Below are positions 18,561 to 27,180 of a stretch of DNA of 64,000 nt, in pieces. The DNA is from Cohaesibacter gelatinilyticus. GTDB taxonomy: Bacteria; Pseudomonadota; Alphaproteobacteria; Rhizobiales; Cohaesibacteraceae. The stretch covers positions 248,001 through 312,000 of the forward strand of contig NZ_OBEL01000001.1 of NCBI RefSeq assembly GCF_900215605.1, in the 5' to 3' direction. Position 1 is the stretch's first letter, and every line of letters begins with the position of its first letter. The notes below the pieces were generated by a model. The model was not told where the DNA came from, did not search any database, and saw nothing but the letters and a program-made list of their open reading frames with translations. A program made the translations under genes and the position numbers.

Positions 18561-19577
18561 TCACGCATTTCGGACTTTGTTGATCCAGTCACTTGGGTTT
18601 GATCCCATAACCCGCAAGAACTCACGATTGAAATTGGACTTGGTGTTGAAACCCGAGTTCAGCATGGCTTGGGTGATGTTCGAGCCTTCTGATAATTCCT
18701 TGCAAGCATGGCGAATACGGTAGGCATTTATATAGCGCGAAACATTCTCTCCGCTCACTTTGTTGACTGCCGTTGAAAGTGTCTTTGCCGGGACATGAAG
18801 TTTTCTCGCAAGCGTCGCCAATGTTAGAGATGGATCGAGAAAGAGCTCCTGCTTAAGCAAAAGGCTCTCAAGCCGATTGACCAATGCTTGCTCGGCAGCG
18901 GCGCTCTGCTCTTCAAGTTCCGGAGCTGGACCTGGATCGGTTTCGATCACCTCGTTGCCTACGTCTTGCAACAAAGGGGAGAGACTAAGCAGACCCATGG
19001 TGAGCAAAATGAGCGATGAGAAGCCACCAATGATCATCAAACTCCAGCGACCATCGTTATAAATATAGTCAAGGGAGATAACGCCTTCGCTCAGAGCTGA
19101 GAAAACAAGGGCTGCCCCGATGATACGCCACAGCAGAACGGGAACATCTCCACCGTCCAGTCGGGATTTGACCAGGCTATCCTGTCCTTTTGAAACCGCC
19201 AGCCACAAGGTCAGGCCATAAACTGCAAAGAGGGCAGGGAGGACAAAGTCCAAACTTCTGGGGGCTGCGAACAAAGCAAAGATCGTCAAGCCCGGCCCCA
19301 CCAGATGCCAGGCATCCTTGGCCCAGGAGAGGGAGCGTAAGGAAGAGCTGACAAAGGCCATATAGGCCAGGGCAGGAATGAAGCTTGCACTGACTGGCTG
19401 AACCCAACGTAGTGCGGTCACACCATAATATAGATTTAGAGAGATAATGAGATTCTGAACTGCCATCGCCAGGATCAATAGAATGAAAAGTGGAGAGCTG
19501 CTTTTGCTCACATGCGCTTTGATTGCAAAGAAGAACAGCAAAAGGGCCACAATGGCCGGAATGGGTAAGACAGGCAT
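18561..19577 (-). CDS. Membrane-bound AraC family transcriptional regulator (seven predicted helices)
   Basis: A 338-residue regulator. The N-terminal ~200 residues show seven hydrophobic segments (about 3-20, 30-51, 66-80, 87-105, 111-129, 147-167 and 178-199). An acidic linker follows (DPGPAPELEEQ), and the last ~95 residues are an AraC helix-turn-helix domain: LTLATLARKLHVPAKTLSTAVNKVSGENVSRYINAYRI then ITQAMLNSGFNTKSNFNREFLRVMGSNPSDW. The membrane part probably senses a signal and presents the DNA-binding domain on the cytoplasmic side. It is divergent from the secreted hydrolase at 19733 and is its likely regulator. Confidence 0.9.
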   Translation of the reverse strand: MPVLPIPAIVALLLFFFAIKAHVSKSSSPLFILLILAMAVQNLIISLNLYYGVTALRWVQPVSASFIPALAYMAFVSSSLRSLSWAKDAWHLVGPGLTIFALFAAPRSLDFVLPALFAVYGLTLWLAVSKGQDSLVKSRLDGGDVPVLLWRIIGAALVFSALSEGVISLDYIYNDGRWSLMIIGGFSSLILLTMGLLSLSPLLQDVGNEVIETDPGPAPELEEQSAAAEQALVNRLESLLLKQELFLDPSLTLATLARKLHVPAKTLSTAVNKVSGENVSRYINAYRIRHACKELSEGSNITQAMLNSGFNTKSNFNREFLRVMGSNPSDWINKVRNA

Positions 19578-19732
19578 TCAGAAACTCTCGGTTATCTCAA
19601 AATCAGACAATCGCGAATACACACTCTGTGACATTATCCGGTTTTGCTCGACCTAAATCCGGTTTCAGGACGCAAAGCCTGACTTTTTCCACCAGCTTGA
19701 ACACATCACTTATCATGCCAATGGAAAAGACA

Positions 19733-20836
19733 ATGCTGAAACATCCCAAACTCTCACATATCTGTAACGATACCAGGAAATCCATTCTGGCGGTCGCACT
19801 CGCAACAACGCTTTGTACCTTGCAGATGGTCATGCCAAGCAAAGCAAACTCAAAAATTGAATATGCAGGTTATGACCAGGTTGAACTGAAGGTGCCACAC
19901 TATACCGATCCGCTGAATGCGGATATCTGGTATCCGGTTGCAACCAAAACCTACAAAGGTCTGGTTGCGGACAATGCAATTTTTCAGGGTGTGAAGGCTT
20001 TTGTCGGCGCAGCAATGGAGAAGAAAAAGCACCCTCTTGTTGTGATCTCTCATGGTTCAGGTGGTGCCAAACAAAGTATGGCCTGGCTTGCCTCAAGTCT
20101 TGCAACAAGAGGCGCTCTGGTTTTGGTCTTCAATCACCCGGGAAGTACATCGGGGGATAGTTCTCCACGTCGCTCTATCAAACATTGGACCCGTCCAAAA
20201 GATGTCTCTGCCATCCTGGATGCTGCAATGGCAGATAAATTCCTGAGCCAATTTATCAATGAAGAAGATATCTCTGCGGCGGGTTTCTCGCTTGGTGGTG
20301 CCACGGTCCTGTCCTTGGCTGGTGCTCGGGCGGATCTGAGACGCTATCAGAATTATTGCGAGAAATTCGAAAAGGTAGCCGAAGATTGCATTTTCTTCGC
20401 AAAAGGCGGCGTGGATTATAGCCTGGTTGATTCCAAAAAATTTTCTCAAGATCTGTCTGATCCTCGTATCAAGCGTATCATCGCGCTAGATCCGGGCATG
20501 ACCTATGGAATGACGAAAGAGAGTATCAAAGCCATTAAACAACCCATATTGGTTGTCTCATTGGGGGATGACAAAACCCAGTTGGTTGCTGCGGATGTCT
20601 CTTCAACAGGCAGTGCTTTGGTCTCCAATCTTTCCAATGTTCGGCATGTGAAACTGGCGCCGGCAAGTCACTTTACTGCCTTGCCGGTTTGCAAGCCGAA
20701 TGGAGCCAAAATTTTGCAAGAAGAAGAGGATGATCCGATCTGTACCGATCCCGCTGGGACGGATCGAGCCGATATTCATCGCCAGATTGTAGATGCAATC
20801 GCAGATTTTCTTGAACTCCCAGACAGCGGGAGATGA
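19733..20836 (+). CDS. Exported alpha/beta hydrolase (dienelactone hydrolase / PAF-acetylhydrolase-like)
   Basis: A 367-residue alpha/beta hydrolase with a signal peptide (SILAVALATTLCTLQMVMPSKA). The oxyanion motif VVISHGSGG and the nucleophile elbow GFSLGGAT (Ser at about residue 186) are present, with a late Asp (LGDDKT) and His (ASHFTAL) completing a triad. The opening YDQVELKVPHYTDPLNADIWYPV is typical of the dienelactone-hydrolase-like/PAF-acetylhydrolase group. Starts are ambiguous: the frame opens inside the divergent regulator region at 19523; the ATG at 19733 has GGA seven bases upstream, and ATGs at 19715 and 19721 are alternatives. An ester or lactone substrate is likely, but which one is unknown. 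Confidence 0.82.
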   Translation: MLKHPKLSHICNDTRKSILAVALATTLCTLQMVMPSKANSKIEYAGYDQVELKVPHYTDPLNADIWYPVATKTYKGLVADNAIFQGVKAFVGAAMEKKKHPLVVISHGSGGAKQSMAWLASSLATRGALVLVFNHPGSTSGDSSPRRSIKHWTRPKDVSAILDAAMADKFLSQFINEEDISAAGFSLGGATVLSLAGARADLRRYQNYCEKFEKVAEDCIFFAKGGVDYSLVDSKKFSQDLSDPRIKRIIALDPGMTYGMTKESIKAIKQPILVVSLGDDKTQLVAADVSSTGSALVSNLSNVRHVKLAPASHFTALPVCKPNGAKILQEEEDDPICTDPAGTDRADIHRQIVDAIADFLELPDSGR

Positions 20837-21109
20837 GCAAATTGAGCTATTGGCATGTAACAGGTCCCCCTGAATGTGTGGTTTCAGGAGGTCTAACTTG
20901 TTCATTTTTGAAAATTACAAATCAGTAATGATTGATTTTTGCAAAGGAACTTGCCCCAGCATCGCCAAAATGTGATTGGATAAAAGTTATGAGACAAGAT
21001 CTGAGCTTGCTGCAAGGTTATGGCCGACTACAATGTCAGCAAATTCAGGATCTGGGGTAAGACCAAACACATGCCTGCGCGAAGAGAACAGGCCAAGAAG
21101 GGATGAACC

Positions 21110-21757
21110 ATGGCAATTTCACGTAGAGAGTTTCTGGCCTCCGCATCAGCTTTAGCTGCAGGGTTTGCTGCCGTCACTGCCTTGCCGGTATCAGCATTTG
21201 CTGCTGATAAAGTCGATATGGATGAAGTGCTCAAGGAAGGCGCTTTGCCAGACAAGATTCAGGGTGCAGCCGATGCTCCTGTGACCATGGTTGAATATTC
21301 TTCCCTGACTTGCCCGCATTGCGCAGCCTTTCACAACTCCACCTACGCAGAGGTGAAGAAGAAATATATCGATACCGGCAAGATCCGCTATATCACCCGT
21401 GAGTTCCCACTGGATCCATTGGCAGCCGGTGGTGCGATGCTAGCGCGTTGCGCGCCGAACGATAATTTCCATGCAATGAATGATTTGTTGTTCGAAACCC
21501 AGCGTACTTGGGCTGCCAGCCCGAATCCGGTCGATGCTCTCCTAAAGCTTGCCAAGCAGGTTGGTTTTACACAGGACGGCTTTACCAAATGCCTGCAGGA
21601 TCAAAAGTTGCTGGATAATATCCGTGCGGTCAGCCAACGTGGTAGTGAGAAATTCGGTATTGATTCAACGCCATCTTTCATTATCAATGGCGAACTGCAT
21701 CGCGGGGCACTTTCTATTGAGGACATCGACAAAATCGTTGCTCCCCTTATCAAATAA
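21110..21757 (+). CDS. Tat-exported DsbA-family thiol:disulfide oxidoreductase
   Basis: A 215-residue periplasmic oxidoreductase. The N-terminus has a twin-arginine signal (SRREFLA, then an alanine-rich segment to SAFAADK). The thioredoxin fold contains the active site CPHC within VEYSSLTCPHCAAFH, and the cis-Pro loop GIDSTPSFIINGE. The family (DsbA/27 kDa outer-membrane-protein-like, thioredoxin_4) acts in disulfide formation or isomerisation. AGAAGGGA lies shortly before the ATG. A good terminator follows at 21790, so it is not simply co-transcribed with smc. Confidence 0.92.
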   Translation: MAISRREFLASASALAAGFAAVTALPVSAFAADKVDMDEVLKEGALPDKIQGAADAPVTMVEYSSLTCPHCAAFHNSTYAEVKKKYIDTGKIRYITREFPLDPLAAGGAMLARCAPNDNFHAMNDLLFETQRTWAASPNPVDALLKLAKQVGFTQDGFTKCLQDQKLLDNIRAVSQRGSEKFGIDSTPSFIINGELHRGALSIEDIDKIVAPLIK

Positions 21758-21789
21758 AATTTGGTTGCGGCCCGTGACCGGACATGAAC

Positions 21790-21822
21790 AAGCGCGCTCC
21801 CTCATGGGAGGGCGCTTTTCTT
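21790..21822 (+). terminator. Rho-independent terminator of the dsbA-like gene
   Basis: Arms AAGCGCGCTCCC / GGGAGGGCGCTT (21790-21801 / 21806-21817, one mismatch) with a TCAT loop, followed by TTCTTAT. Confidence 0.85.
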
Positions 21823-21847
21823 ATATTCGCTCTCAACCCATCGTTTC

Positions 21848-22292
21848 ACAGCGACAACTGACTGTGAGCGATAACAATCGGGCACAGATATCCTGTGCCC
21901 GGGAACCGATAGGTGACCGGCGTTTTTACGCCGCGCCCGCGCAGGCTGTCGCACAGCGGCAAATAGCCGTGAGCGATAGCAATCGGGTACAGATATCCTG
22001 TGCCCGGGAACCGATAGGTGACCGGCGTTTTTACGCCGCGCCCGCGCAGGCTGTCGCACAGCGACAAATAGCCGTGAGCGATAGCAATCGGGTACAGATA
22101 TCCTGTGCCCGGGAACCGATAGGTGACCGGCGTTTTTACGCCGCGCCCGCGCAGGCTGTCGCACAGCGGCAAATAGCCGTGAGCGATAGCAATCGGGTAC
22201 AGATATCCTGTGCCCGGGAACCGATAGGTGACCGGCGTTTTTACGCCGCGCCCGCGCAGGCTGTCGCACAGCGACAAATAGCCGTGAGCGAT
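21848..22292. repeat. Tandem array of 105-bp hairpin units (about 4.2 copies)
   Basis: The word GGGAACCGATAGGTGACCGG recurs at 21901, 22006, 22111 and 22216, an exact 105-base period. Copies are nearly identical; differences such as GGGCACAG/GGGTACAG and CAGCGGC/CAGCGAC alternate. Each unit contains a stem GGG(C/T)ACAG / CTGTGCCC, a stem CGGCGT / ACGCCG with a TTTT loop, GCTGT/ACAGC, and CGGC/GCCG. Because 105 is a multiple of three, long frames stay open on both strands, but they are repeats and not genes. There are no spacers, so it is not CRISPR. It fills the space between the dsbA-like terminator and smc. Confidence 0.95.
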
Positions 22293-22298
22293 AAAAAT

Positions 22299-22314
22299 GG
22301 CAGGAGTACCTGCC
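22299..22314 (+). promoter_or_regulatory. Hairpin enclosing the smc ribosome binding site
   Basis: GGCAGG / CCTGCC with an AGTA loop lies one base before the smc ATG. The Shine-Dalgarno AGGAG (22302-22306) is inside the stem and loop, so folding would hide it. Confidence 0.7.
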
Positions 22315-22315
22315 A

Positions 22316-25300
22316 ATGAAGTTCGTCAAATTGCGCCTTTTGGGGTTCAAGAGCTTTGTTGAACCCATGGATTTCCTGATTGAACCGGGTCTTACTGGTG
22401 TGGTCGGACCCAATGGCTGCGGCAAATCCAATCTGGTGGAAGCTCTTCGCTGGGTGATGGGGGAAAACAGTTACAAGAATATGCGTGCGTCCGGTATGGA
22501 TGATGTGATCTTTGCTGGCTCTACCCATCGACCCGCGCGCAATACCGCGGAAGTGACCGTTTATCTGGACAATGCTGATCGCACGGCACCCGCTGGTTTC
22601 AATGACACGGACGATCTGGAAGTCTCGCGCCGTATTGAGCGTGAAAGCGGCTCCAATTACAAGATCAATGGCAAGGATGTACGAGCAAGAGACGTACAAT
22701 TGCTCTTTGCCGATGCTTCGACCGGCGCCCGTTCTCCTTCTCTGGTTGGTCAGGGCCGAATCGGTGAAATCATCAGTCAGAAGCCAACGCAACGTCGTGG
22801 ACTATTGGAAGAAGCTGCCGGTATTTCCGGTTTGCATTCGCGTCGTCATGAAGCTGAACTGCGTCTGAGAGCAACCGAGACCAATCTCGAGCGCCTAGAA
22901 GATGTCATGGCACAGATTGCCAGTCAGCTCGATGGTTTGAAACGTCAGGCCCGGCAAGCTAGCCGTTATCGTAATCTGTCCTCGGAAATCAGAAAGCTGG
23001 AAGCCACCCTCTATCACTTGCGTTGGCAAGAGACCAAGGACAAGGAAGAAGAGGCAAGAGGAGAGCTGCGCAAGGCTGATCTTGCAGTAGCCGAGGCGAC
23101 GTCCATCCAGGCTCAAACAGCAAAAGATGAGGCATTGGCCGCGCATGTCTTACCTGAGTTGCGAGACGAACAAGCTGCAAAAGCAGCCAGTATGCAGCGG
23201 TTGACGCTGGCAAAGAATGAGCTGGACCAATCAGAACAACGCGTCCGTGAAAAGCTTGCTGATCTGGACAGACGAATTGAACAAATCAAAGCCGATACTG
23301 CTCGTGAGCAGAAATTGATTGATGAAAATACCACCATCCTCAAAACTCTGAATGATGAAGAAGCTGCTTTGAAAACCGAAGAAGCTGCGTCCGAAGAAAC
23401 AGCGCAAAAGGCAGCAAGTGATCTCTCAGATCTTGAGAAGTTGCTCAGCAAGGCTGAGAGCGAAGCCTCTGGCCTCGTTGCGAAATTGGCGGAAGCACAG
23501 GGCACCGAACGCCAGCTTCAGCAAGCAGTACAATCAGCTCAAAGCCGCAAGGACAAGTTGAATCAGCAAATGCAATCTTGCGAACGGGATTTGGCTCAAG
23601 TAATTGAAAAGCTGGAACGTGACGCTGGACTGAATGAGAAACGCGCAGCAATCGAACTGGCCAAGACAAACTTGGAGCAAGCCGAACAGATAGCCGAGCA
23701 GGCAACTGCAAAGGTGGGGGCGGGACGCGACGCCGAGACGAAAGCTCGCCGTGCCCGCGCTGAAGCCGAAAGCATTTTCAATCGGCTGGATACCGAAGCC
23801 AAAACTCTGTCCAAAGTCGTCAATGCAGGTCGAGATGCTCGCTTTCCACCAATCCTTGATAGTTTGAAAGTCGATGCTGGCTTCGAGACAGCCCTCGGCG
23901 TTGCTTTAGGTGATGATCTTGATGCGCCCTTGAGCTCAGAAGCTGGTATCCACTGGGCAGACATGATCATACCTGAGAGTGATCAGGGGTTGCCTCATGA
24001 TCTACCAAGTCTCGCAGATCATGTCACAGGCCCGAACCGACTGACGCGACGTTTGAAACAGATTGGTTTGGTAAGCGAAGGCCATGGCGCAGGGCTGCAA
24101 AAGCAGTTGGCGCAGGGGCAAAGACTGGTAAGCCGTAAAGGTGATCTCTGGCGCTGGGACGGTCTCGTCATTCAAGCGGGAGCTCCAACTGCGGCAGCTC
24201 AACGATTGGAACAGCGTAATCGTTTGGAAGAGCTGGAAGCCAAGGTTGATGCGGCACGTGATGATCTCAACCACGCTCGCGCTGTCTTTAATGAAAAGCG
24301 CGAAGAGGTGGGCCATCTTGCCACGACAGAGCAGCGCGCCCGTGGTCAATGGCGAGATAGTCAGAAAAAGCTGTCGCAATTGCGGGATGAACTGGCAAGA
24401 GCCGAGCAGGCAGCCAATCAGTTGCTGGCTCGAAAAGCGTCTTTGGAGGAAACGGGCAAACGTTTGAAGGAAGATGGTCAGGAAGCCGATGAAGCTCTGA
24501 TCGAAGCACAAAAACAATTGACTGACTTGCCCGATCTATCCGAGCTTCAGATCGAACGTGATGAAGCGCGACTGTCACAAAGCGCAAAACGGGCAGAGGT
24601 GGCAGAAGCCCGTGCCTATGTGCAGGGTCTGACACGTGAAGGCGAGCTGCGTCAGCGTCGTTTGGCTGCAATTGAGCGGGAGCGCGAGAGTTGGGTAACC
24701 CGTGCCTCCAACGCTGATGATCAGATTTCTATTCTTCAAGGTCGACTGACACAGAATGAGGAAGAGCGCCGTTCCCTGCAGGAAGCGCCTGATGAAATTG
24801 AACAGCAGCGCCGCAGCCTGCTGAGCGAAATCGGCAAAGCTGAAGAAGCACAGAAGCAGGCCAGCGATAAGTTGGTGGAGGCAGAGCGAGCCGCTATGGA
24901 AGCAGACCACGCAGCCAAGAAGGCCCTGGAAGCTTTGGCTCAAGCGCGTGAAATCAAAGGTCGGACAGAAGAACGCTTGAACGGCATGATCAATCGCCGT
25001 TTGGATGTCGAGCGACTTATTGTTGAAACATTGGAATGCTCGCCTGCGGCAACTTTCGAACTTGCTCAGCTTAAACCTGGAGCACCGCTGCCAGCCATGC
25101 CAAGCGTGGAAGGGAAGCTGGACCGTCTGAAGAATGAGCGAGAGCGTTTGGGTGGTGTGAACCTGCGTGCAGATGAAGAAGCGACTGAGATTTCAGATCG
25201 ATTGACCGAAATGGAAACCGAGCGCGACGATCTTCTGGAAGCCGTCAAGAAATTGCGCACTGGCATTTTCAATATCAATAAGGAAGCGCGCGCACGCTTG

Positions 25301-25819
25301 TTGGCATCCTTTGATATTGTCAATGAACATTTCAAATCGCTCTTTTCCAAGCTCTTTGGTGGCGGTCAAGCGGAGCTTCAATTGACCGAAGCCGAAGATC
25401 CATTGCAAGCAGGTCTTGATATCATTGCCCGCCCTCCTGGTAAAAAACCGCAGACAATGACACTGCTTTCAGGTGGCGAGCAAGCTCTGACCGCAATGGC
25501 TCTGATCTTTGCTGTCTTCCTGACCAACCCGGCACCAATCTGTGTATTGGATGAGGTCGATGCGCCATTGGATGATGCCAATGTGGAGCGCTTCACACAT
25601 TTGCTGGAAGAAATGCGCAAATTGACGGACACCCGTTTTGTGACCATCACCCACAATCCGATCACCATGGCGCGTATGGATCGCCTGTTTGGTGTGACAA
25701 TGGCAGAACGCGGTATCTCACAGCTTGTATCGGTCAATCTTGAAATCGCAGAAGAGATGATACAGGAAGATGATGCCAAGGCCGTTTCATCCATTCCCCC
25801 CGGGCATCCCCATGTCTGA
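22316..25819 (+). CDS. smc: Chromosome segregation protein SMC
   Basis: SMC is the ATPase of the condensin complex with ScpA and ScpB; it organises and separates chromosomes. The 1167-residue protein has the full architecture: Walker A GPNGCGKSN (31-39), Q-loop region, a long coiled coil, a hinge at about 500-650 (LPHDLPSLADHV, GLVIQAGAP), a second coiled coil, the ABC signature LLSGGEQALTAMAL, and Walker B CVLDEVDAPLDD (Asp1079-Glu1080). The hinge is shorter than in Bacillus, as usual in alphaproteobacteria. The start follows a hairpin that contains the AGGAG, and a 105-bp repeat array precedes it. scpA and scpB are not in the window. Confidence 0.97.
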   Translation: MKFVKLRLLGFKSFVEPMDFLIEPGLTGVVGPNGCGKSNLVEALRWVMGENSYKNMRASGMDDVIFAGSTHRPARNTAEVTVYLDNADRTAPAGFNDTDDLEVSRRIERESGSNYKINGKDVRARDVQLLFADASTGARSPSLVGQGRIGEIISQKPTQRRGLLEEAAGISGLHSRRHEAELRLRATETNLERLEDVMAQIASQLDGLKRQARQASRYRNLSSEIRKLEATLYHLRWQETKDKEEEARGELRKADLAVAEATSIQAQTAKDEALAAHVLPELRDEQAAKAASMQRLTLAKNELDQSEQRVREKLADLDRRIEQIKADTAREQKLIDENTTILKTLNDEEAALKTEEAASEETAQKAASDLSDLEKLLSKAESEASGLVAKLAEAQGTERQLQQAVQSAQSRKDKLNQQMQSCERDLAQVIEKLERDAGLNEKRAAIELAKTNLEQAEQIAEQATAKVGAGRDAETKARRARAEAESIFNRLDTEAKTLSKVVNAGRDARFPPILDSLKVDAGFETALGVALGDDLDAPLSSEAGIHWADMIIPESDQGLPHDLPSLADHVTGPNRLTRRLKQIGLVSEGHGAGLQKQLAQGQRLVSRKGDLWRWDGLVIQAGAPTAAAQRLEQRNRLEELEAKVDAARDDLNHARAVFNEKREEVGHLATTEQRARGQWRDSQKKLSQLRDELARAEQAANQLLARKASLEETGKRLKEDGQEADEALIEAQKQLTDLPDLSELQIERDEARLSQSAKRAEVAEARAYVQGLTREGELRQRRLAAIERERESWVTRASNADDQISILQGRLTQNEEERRSLQEAPDEIEQQRRSLLSEIGKAEEAQKQASDKLVEAERAAMEADHAAKKALEALAQAREIKGRTEERLNGMINRRLDVERLIVETLECSPAATFELAQLKPGAPLPAMPSVEGKLDRLKNERERLGGVNLRADEEATEISDRLTEMETERDDLLEAVKKLRTGIFNINKEARARLLASFDIVNEHFKSLFSKLFGGGQAELQLTEAEDPLQAGLDIIARPPGKKPQTMTLLSGGEQALTAMALIFAVFLTNPAPICVLDEVDAPLDDANVERFTHLLEEMRKLTDTRFVTITHNPITMARMDRLFGVTMAERGISQLVSVNLEIAEEMIQEDDAKAVSSIPPGHPHV

Positions 25820-26432
25820 TTGAGCTGAAGCGTTCCAATTTGACGACTTTTCCAGACCAGATAGAGTTTCAATAGCCATAAAAGGCGAAGAATTTCCAAC
25901 TTTGTACACTACCAAAGGCTTGGATTTTGGCGAAAGCTTGGAATTTGAACGGCTATAGCGTGTTCCCGAAAAGTTGGAGCACTGTTTGGATAAGAACTCT
26001 TTTTATATCAAAGAGTTAAAATACTGCTCGCGATTCAACAATTATGAGAAATGCTTTAAGAGGTCTCAATGACCATCAGTGTCTCCAGTAAAATCCTTGC
26101 AGCTTTACTGTTCACAGCATAGGCCGTTGCTCTTCCATATATGCTCACCGGTCCTGGCTGTTCGCCATATCGATTTAGAGAACGATGGTATCAGATATGA
26201 GCGGATCGGAATGCGGCTTAGAACCATTCACTTTGACTGCAAAACCGGGTTCTGATCGGTAGTTACAAAATGCCGGCTTTGCAAATATGAGAGGCAGTAT
26301 CATGAAATTTTTGTTGTCATGATGAAGCTGATCCCGTGAAAAATGAAATAATTTTGAACCATTTTGCCTCCCATCGCATCTCATAAATATGAGCATTGAA
26401 AATTATATGCCAGGTATCAGGAGTTCAAAATA
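25820..26432. other. Intergenic region, holds a dispersed repeat copy
   Basis: The region after smc contains a 102-bp dispersed element (25957-26058) and, just ahead of the SH3 gene, the small palindrome CTCATA-AA-TATGAG (26380-26393), which could be an operator. A 73-codon minus-strand frame at 26175-26396 has no recognisable features. I saw no further gene. Confidence 0.5.
25957..26058. repeat. Dispersed ~102-bp element, copy 2 (degenerate)
   Basis: Begins AGCGTGTTCCCGAAAAGTTGG and aligns end to end with the copy at 29476-29577, same length, with several changes that weaken both hairpins. Confidence 0.85.
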
Positions 26433-26810
26433 GTGCGAAATCTACCAATGACAATGCTGTGTTTGCTGATCAGTATTTTGGGGAGATCCGCGCATGCAAG
26501 TCCGGAATATGGGGAACCATCGGTGCGTGGGAGTTTGCGTTATGCACCACCGGGTACGCAGCAACGCTATTATCGTTGGGGCGATAAATTGGGTAATCGA
26601 CGTCATTGTGTGTCTGTTCCTGAATGGGATCATCTCAATGTAAGGTCCGGACCTTCTCATAAATATTCTATCACCTATCGGCTGGCCTCCAATTATTGCG
26701 GAGTGTTCGGAAAAGGAAGGTGCAGAAAGAACTGGTGTAAGATTACCACTAGCCATTGGTCAAATAAATCAATTGGTTGGGTCAATATACGTTATCTGCG
26801 GCGCTATTGA
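26433..26810 (+). CDS. Small secreted SH3-domain protein
   Basis: A 125-residue protein with a signal peptide (hydrophobic stretch LPMTMLCLLISILG, cleavage near AHA) and a bacterial SH3 domain (HLNVRSGPSHKYSITYRL..., ending WVNIRYLRRY). Three to four cysteines suggest a disulfide (YCGVFGKGRCRKNWC). Bacterial SH3 domains usually bind cell-wall peptides. The start is a GTG at 26433 with AGGAG at 26419-26423. A long nested hairpin follows. Confidence 0.78.
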   Translation: MRNLPMTMLCLLISILGRSAHASPEYGEPSVRGSLRYAPPGTQQRYYRWGDKLGNRRHCVSVPEWDHLNVRSGPSHKYSITYRLASNYCGVFGKGRCRKNWCKITTSHWSNKSIGWVNIRYLRRY

Positions 26811-27180
26811 GGAATGATTTGGAATTGCCCTTGGCTTATCAGCTGGAAGGGCAGGAGGAAGGAAGAAAAGCCAACAGGAAGAGGCCTATCCACCGACGCG
26901 CACCCATCGGATAGGGCTCTTGGGGTCGGGTATTCTTCCTTCCTCACCTCTTTATATGTATTTCCAGTGTGGTCTGAGGAATTGCAACAGGCAAACGCAC
27001 TTGCAGATCACTGATACTTTTCAATTATACGTTCTGGATAACACACAAAGGGGCCGTAATCTCGAACGGTTAAAGCAATAGCTTTTGGCCCTTCGCTTTT
27101 TTGTCTATTGGTTCTGCGCAAAATCTCTGCGAGATTACATGTTCCCTACCTGACATGCGCTCGCATGCATAATTTCCAAA
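26811..27180. other. Intergenic region with strong hairpins
   Basis: No gene seen. A nested 91-base hairpin lies at 26855-26945, and a terminator-like structure with AAGGGGCC / GGCCCTT arms and a following CGCTTTTTT lies at about 27048-27102, upstream of the GST gene. A short untranslated RNA ending at the latter is possible. Confidence 0.5.
26855..26945. repeat. Nested 91-base inverted repeat
   Basis: Perfect 13-base outer arms GAGGAAGGAAGAA / TTCTTCCTTCCTC (26855-26867 / 26933-26945) enclose inner arms AGAGGCCTATCC / GGATAGGGCTCT (26880-26891 / 26909-26920, one mismatch). Confidence 0.85.

Noticed and set aside
21848-22292. CRISPR array
   Set aside because: Units are contiguous 105-base repeats without unique spacers, and no cas gene is present.
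21549-22431. Several long open frames on both strands through the 105-bp array
   Set aside because: They stay open only because the period is a multiple of three; the peptides are tandem copies of the same 35 residues without ribosome binding sites.
26175-26396. 73-codon minus-strand open frame
   Set aside because: No recognisable domain, no ribosome binding site, and it occupies the presumed promoter of the SH3 gene.
27048-27102. Definite terminator before the GST gene
   Set aside because: The arms pair with a bulge and no upstream transcript is evident, so it is mentioned only as terminator-like.
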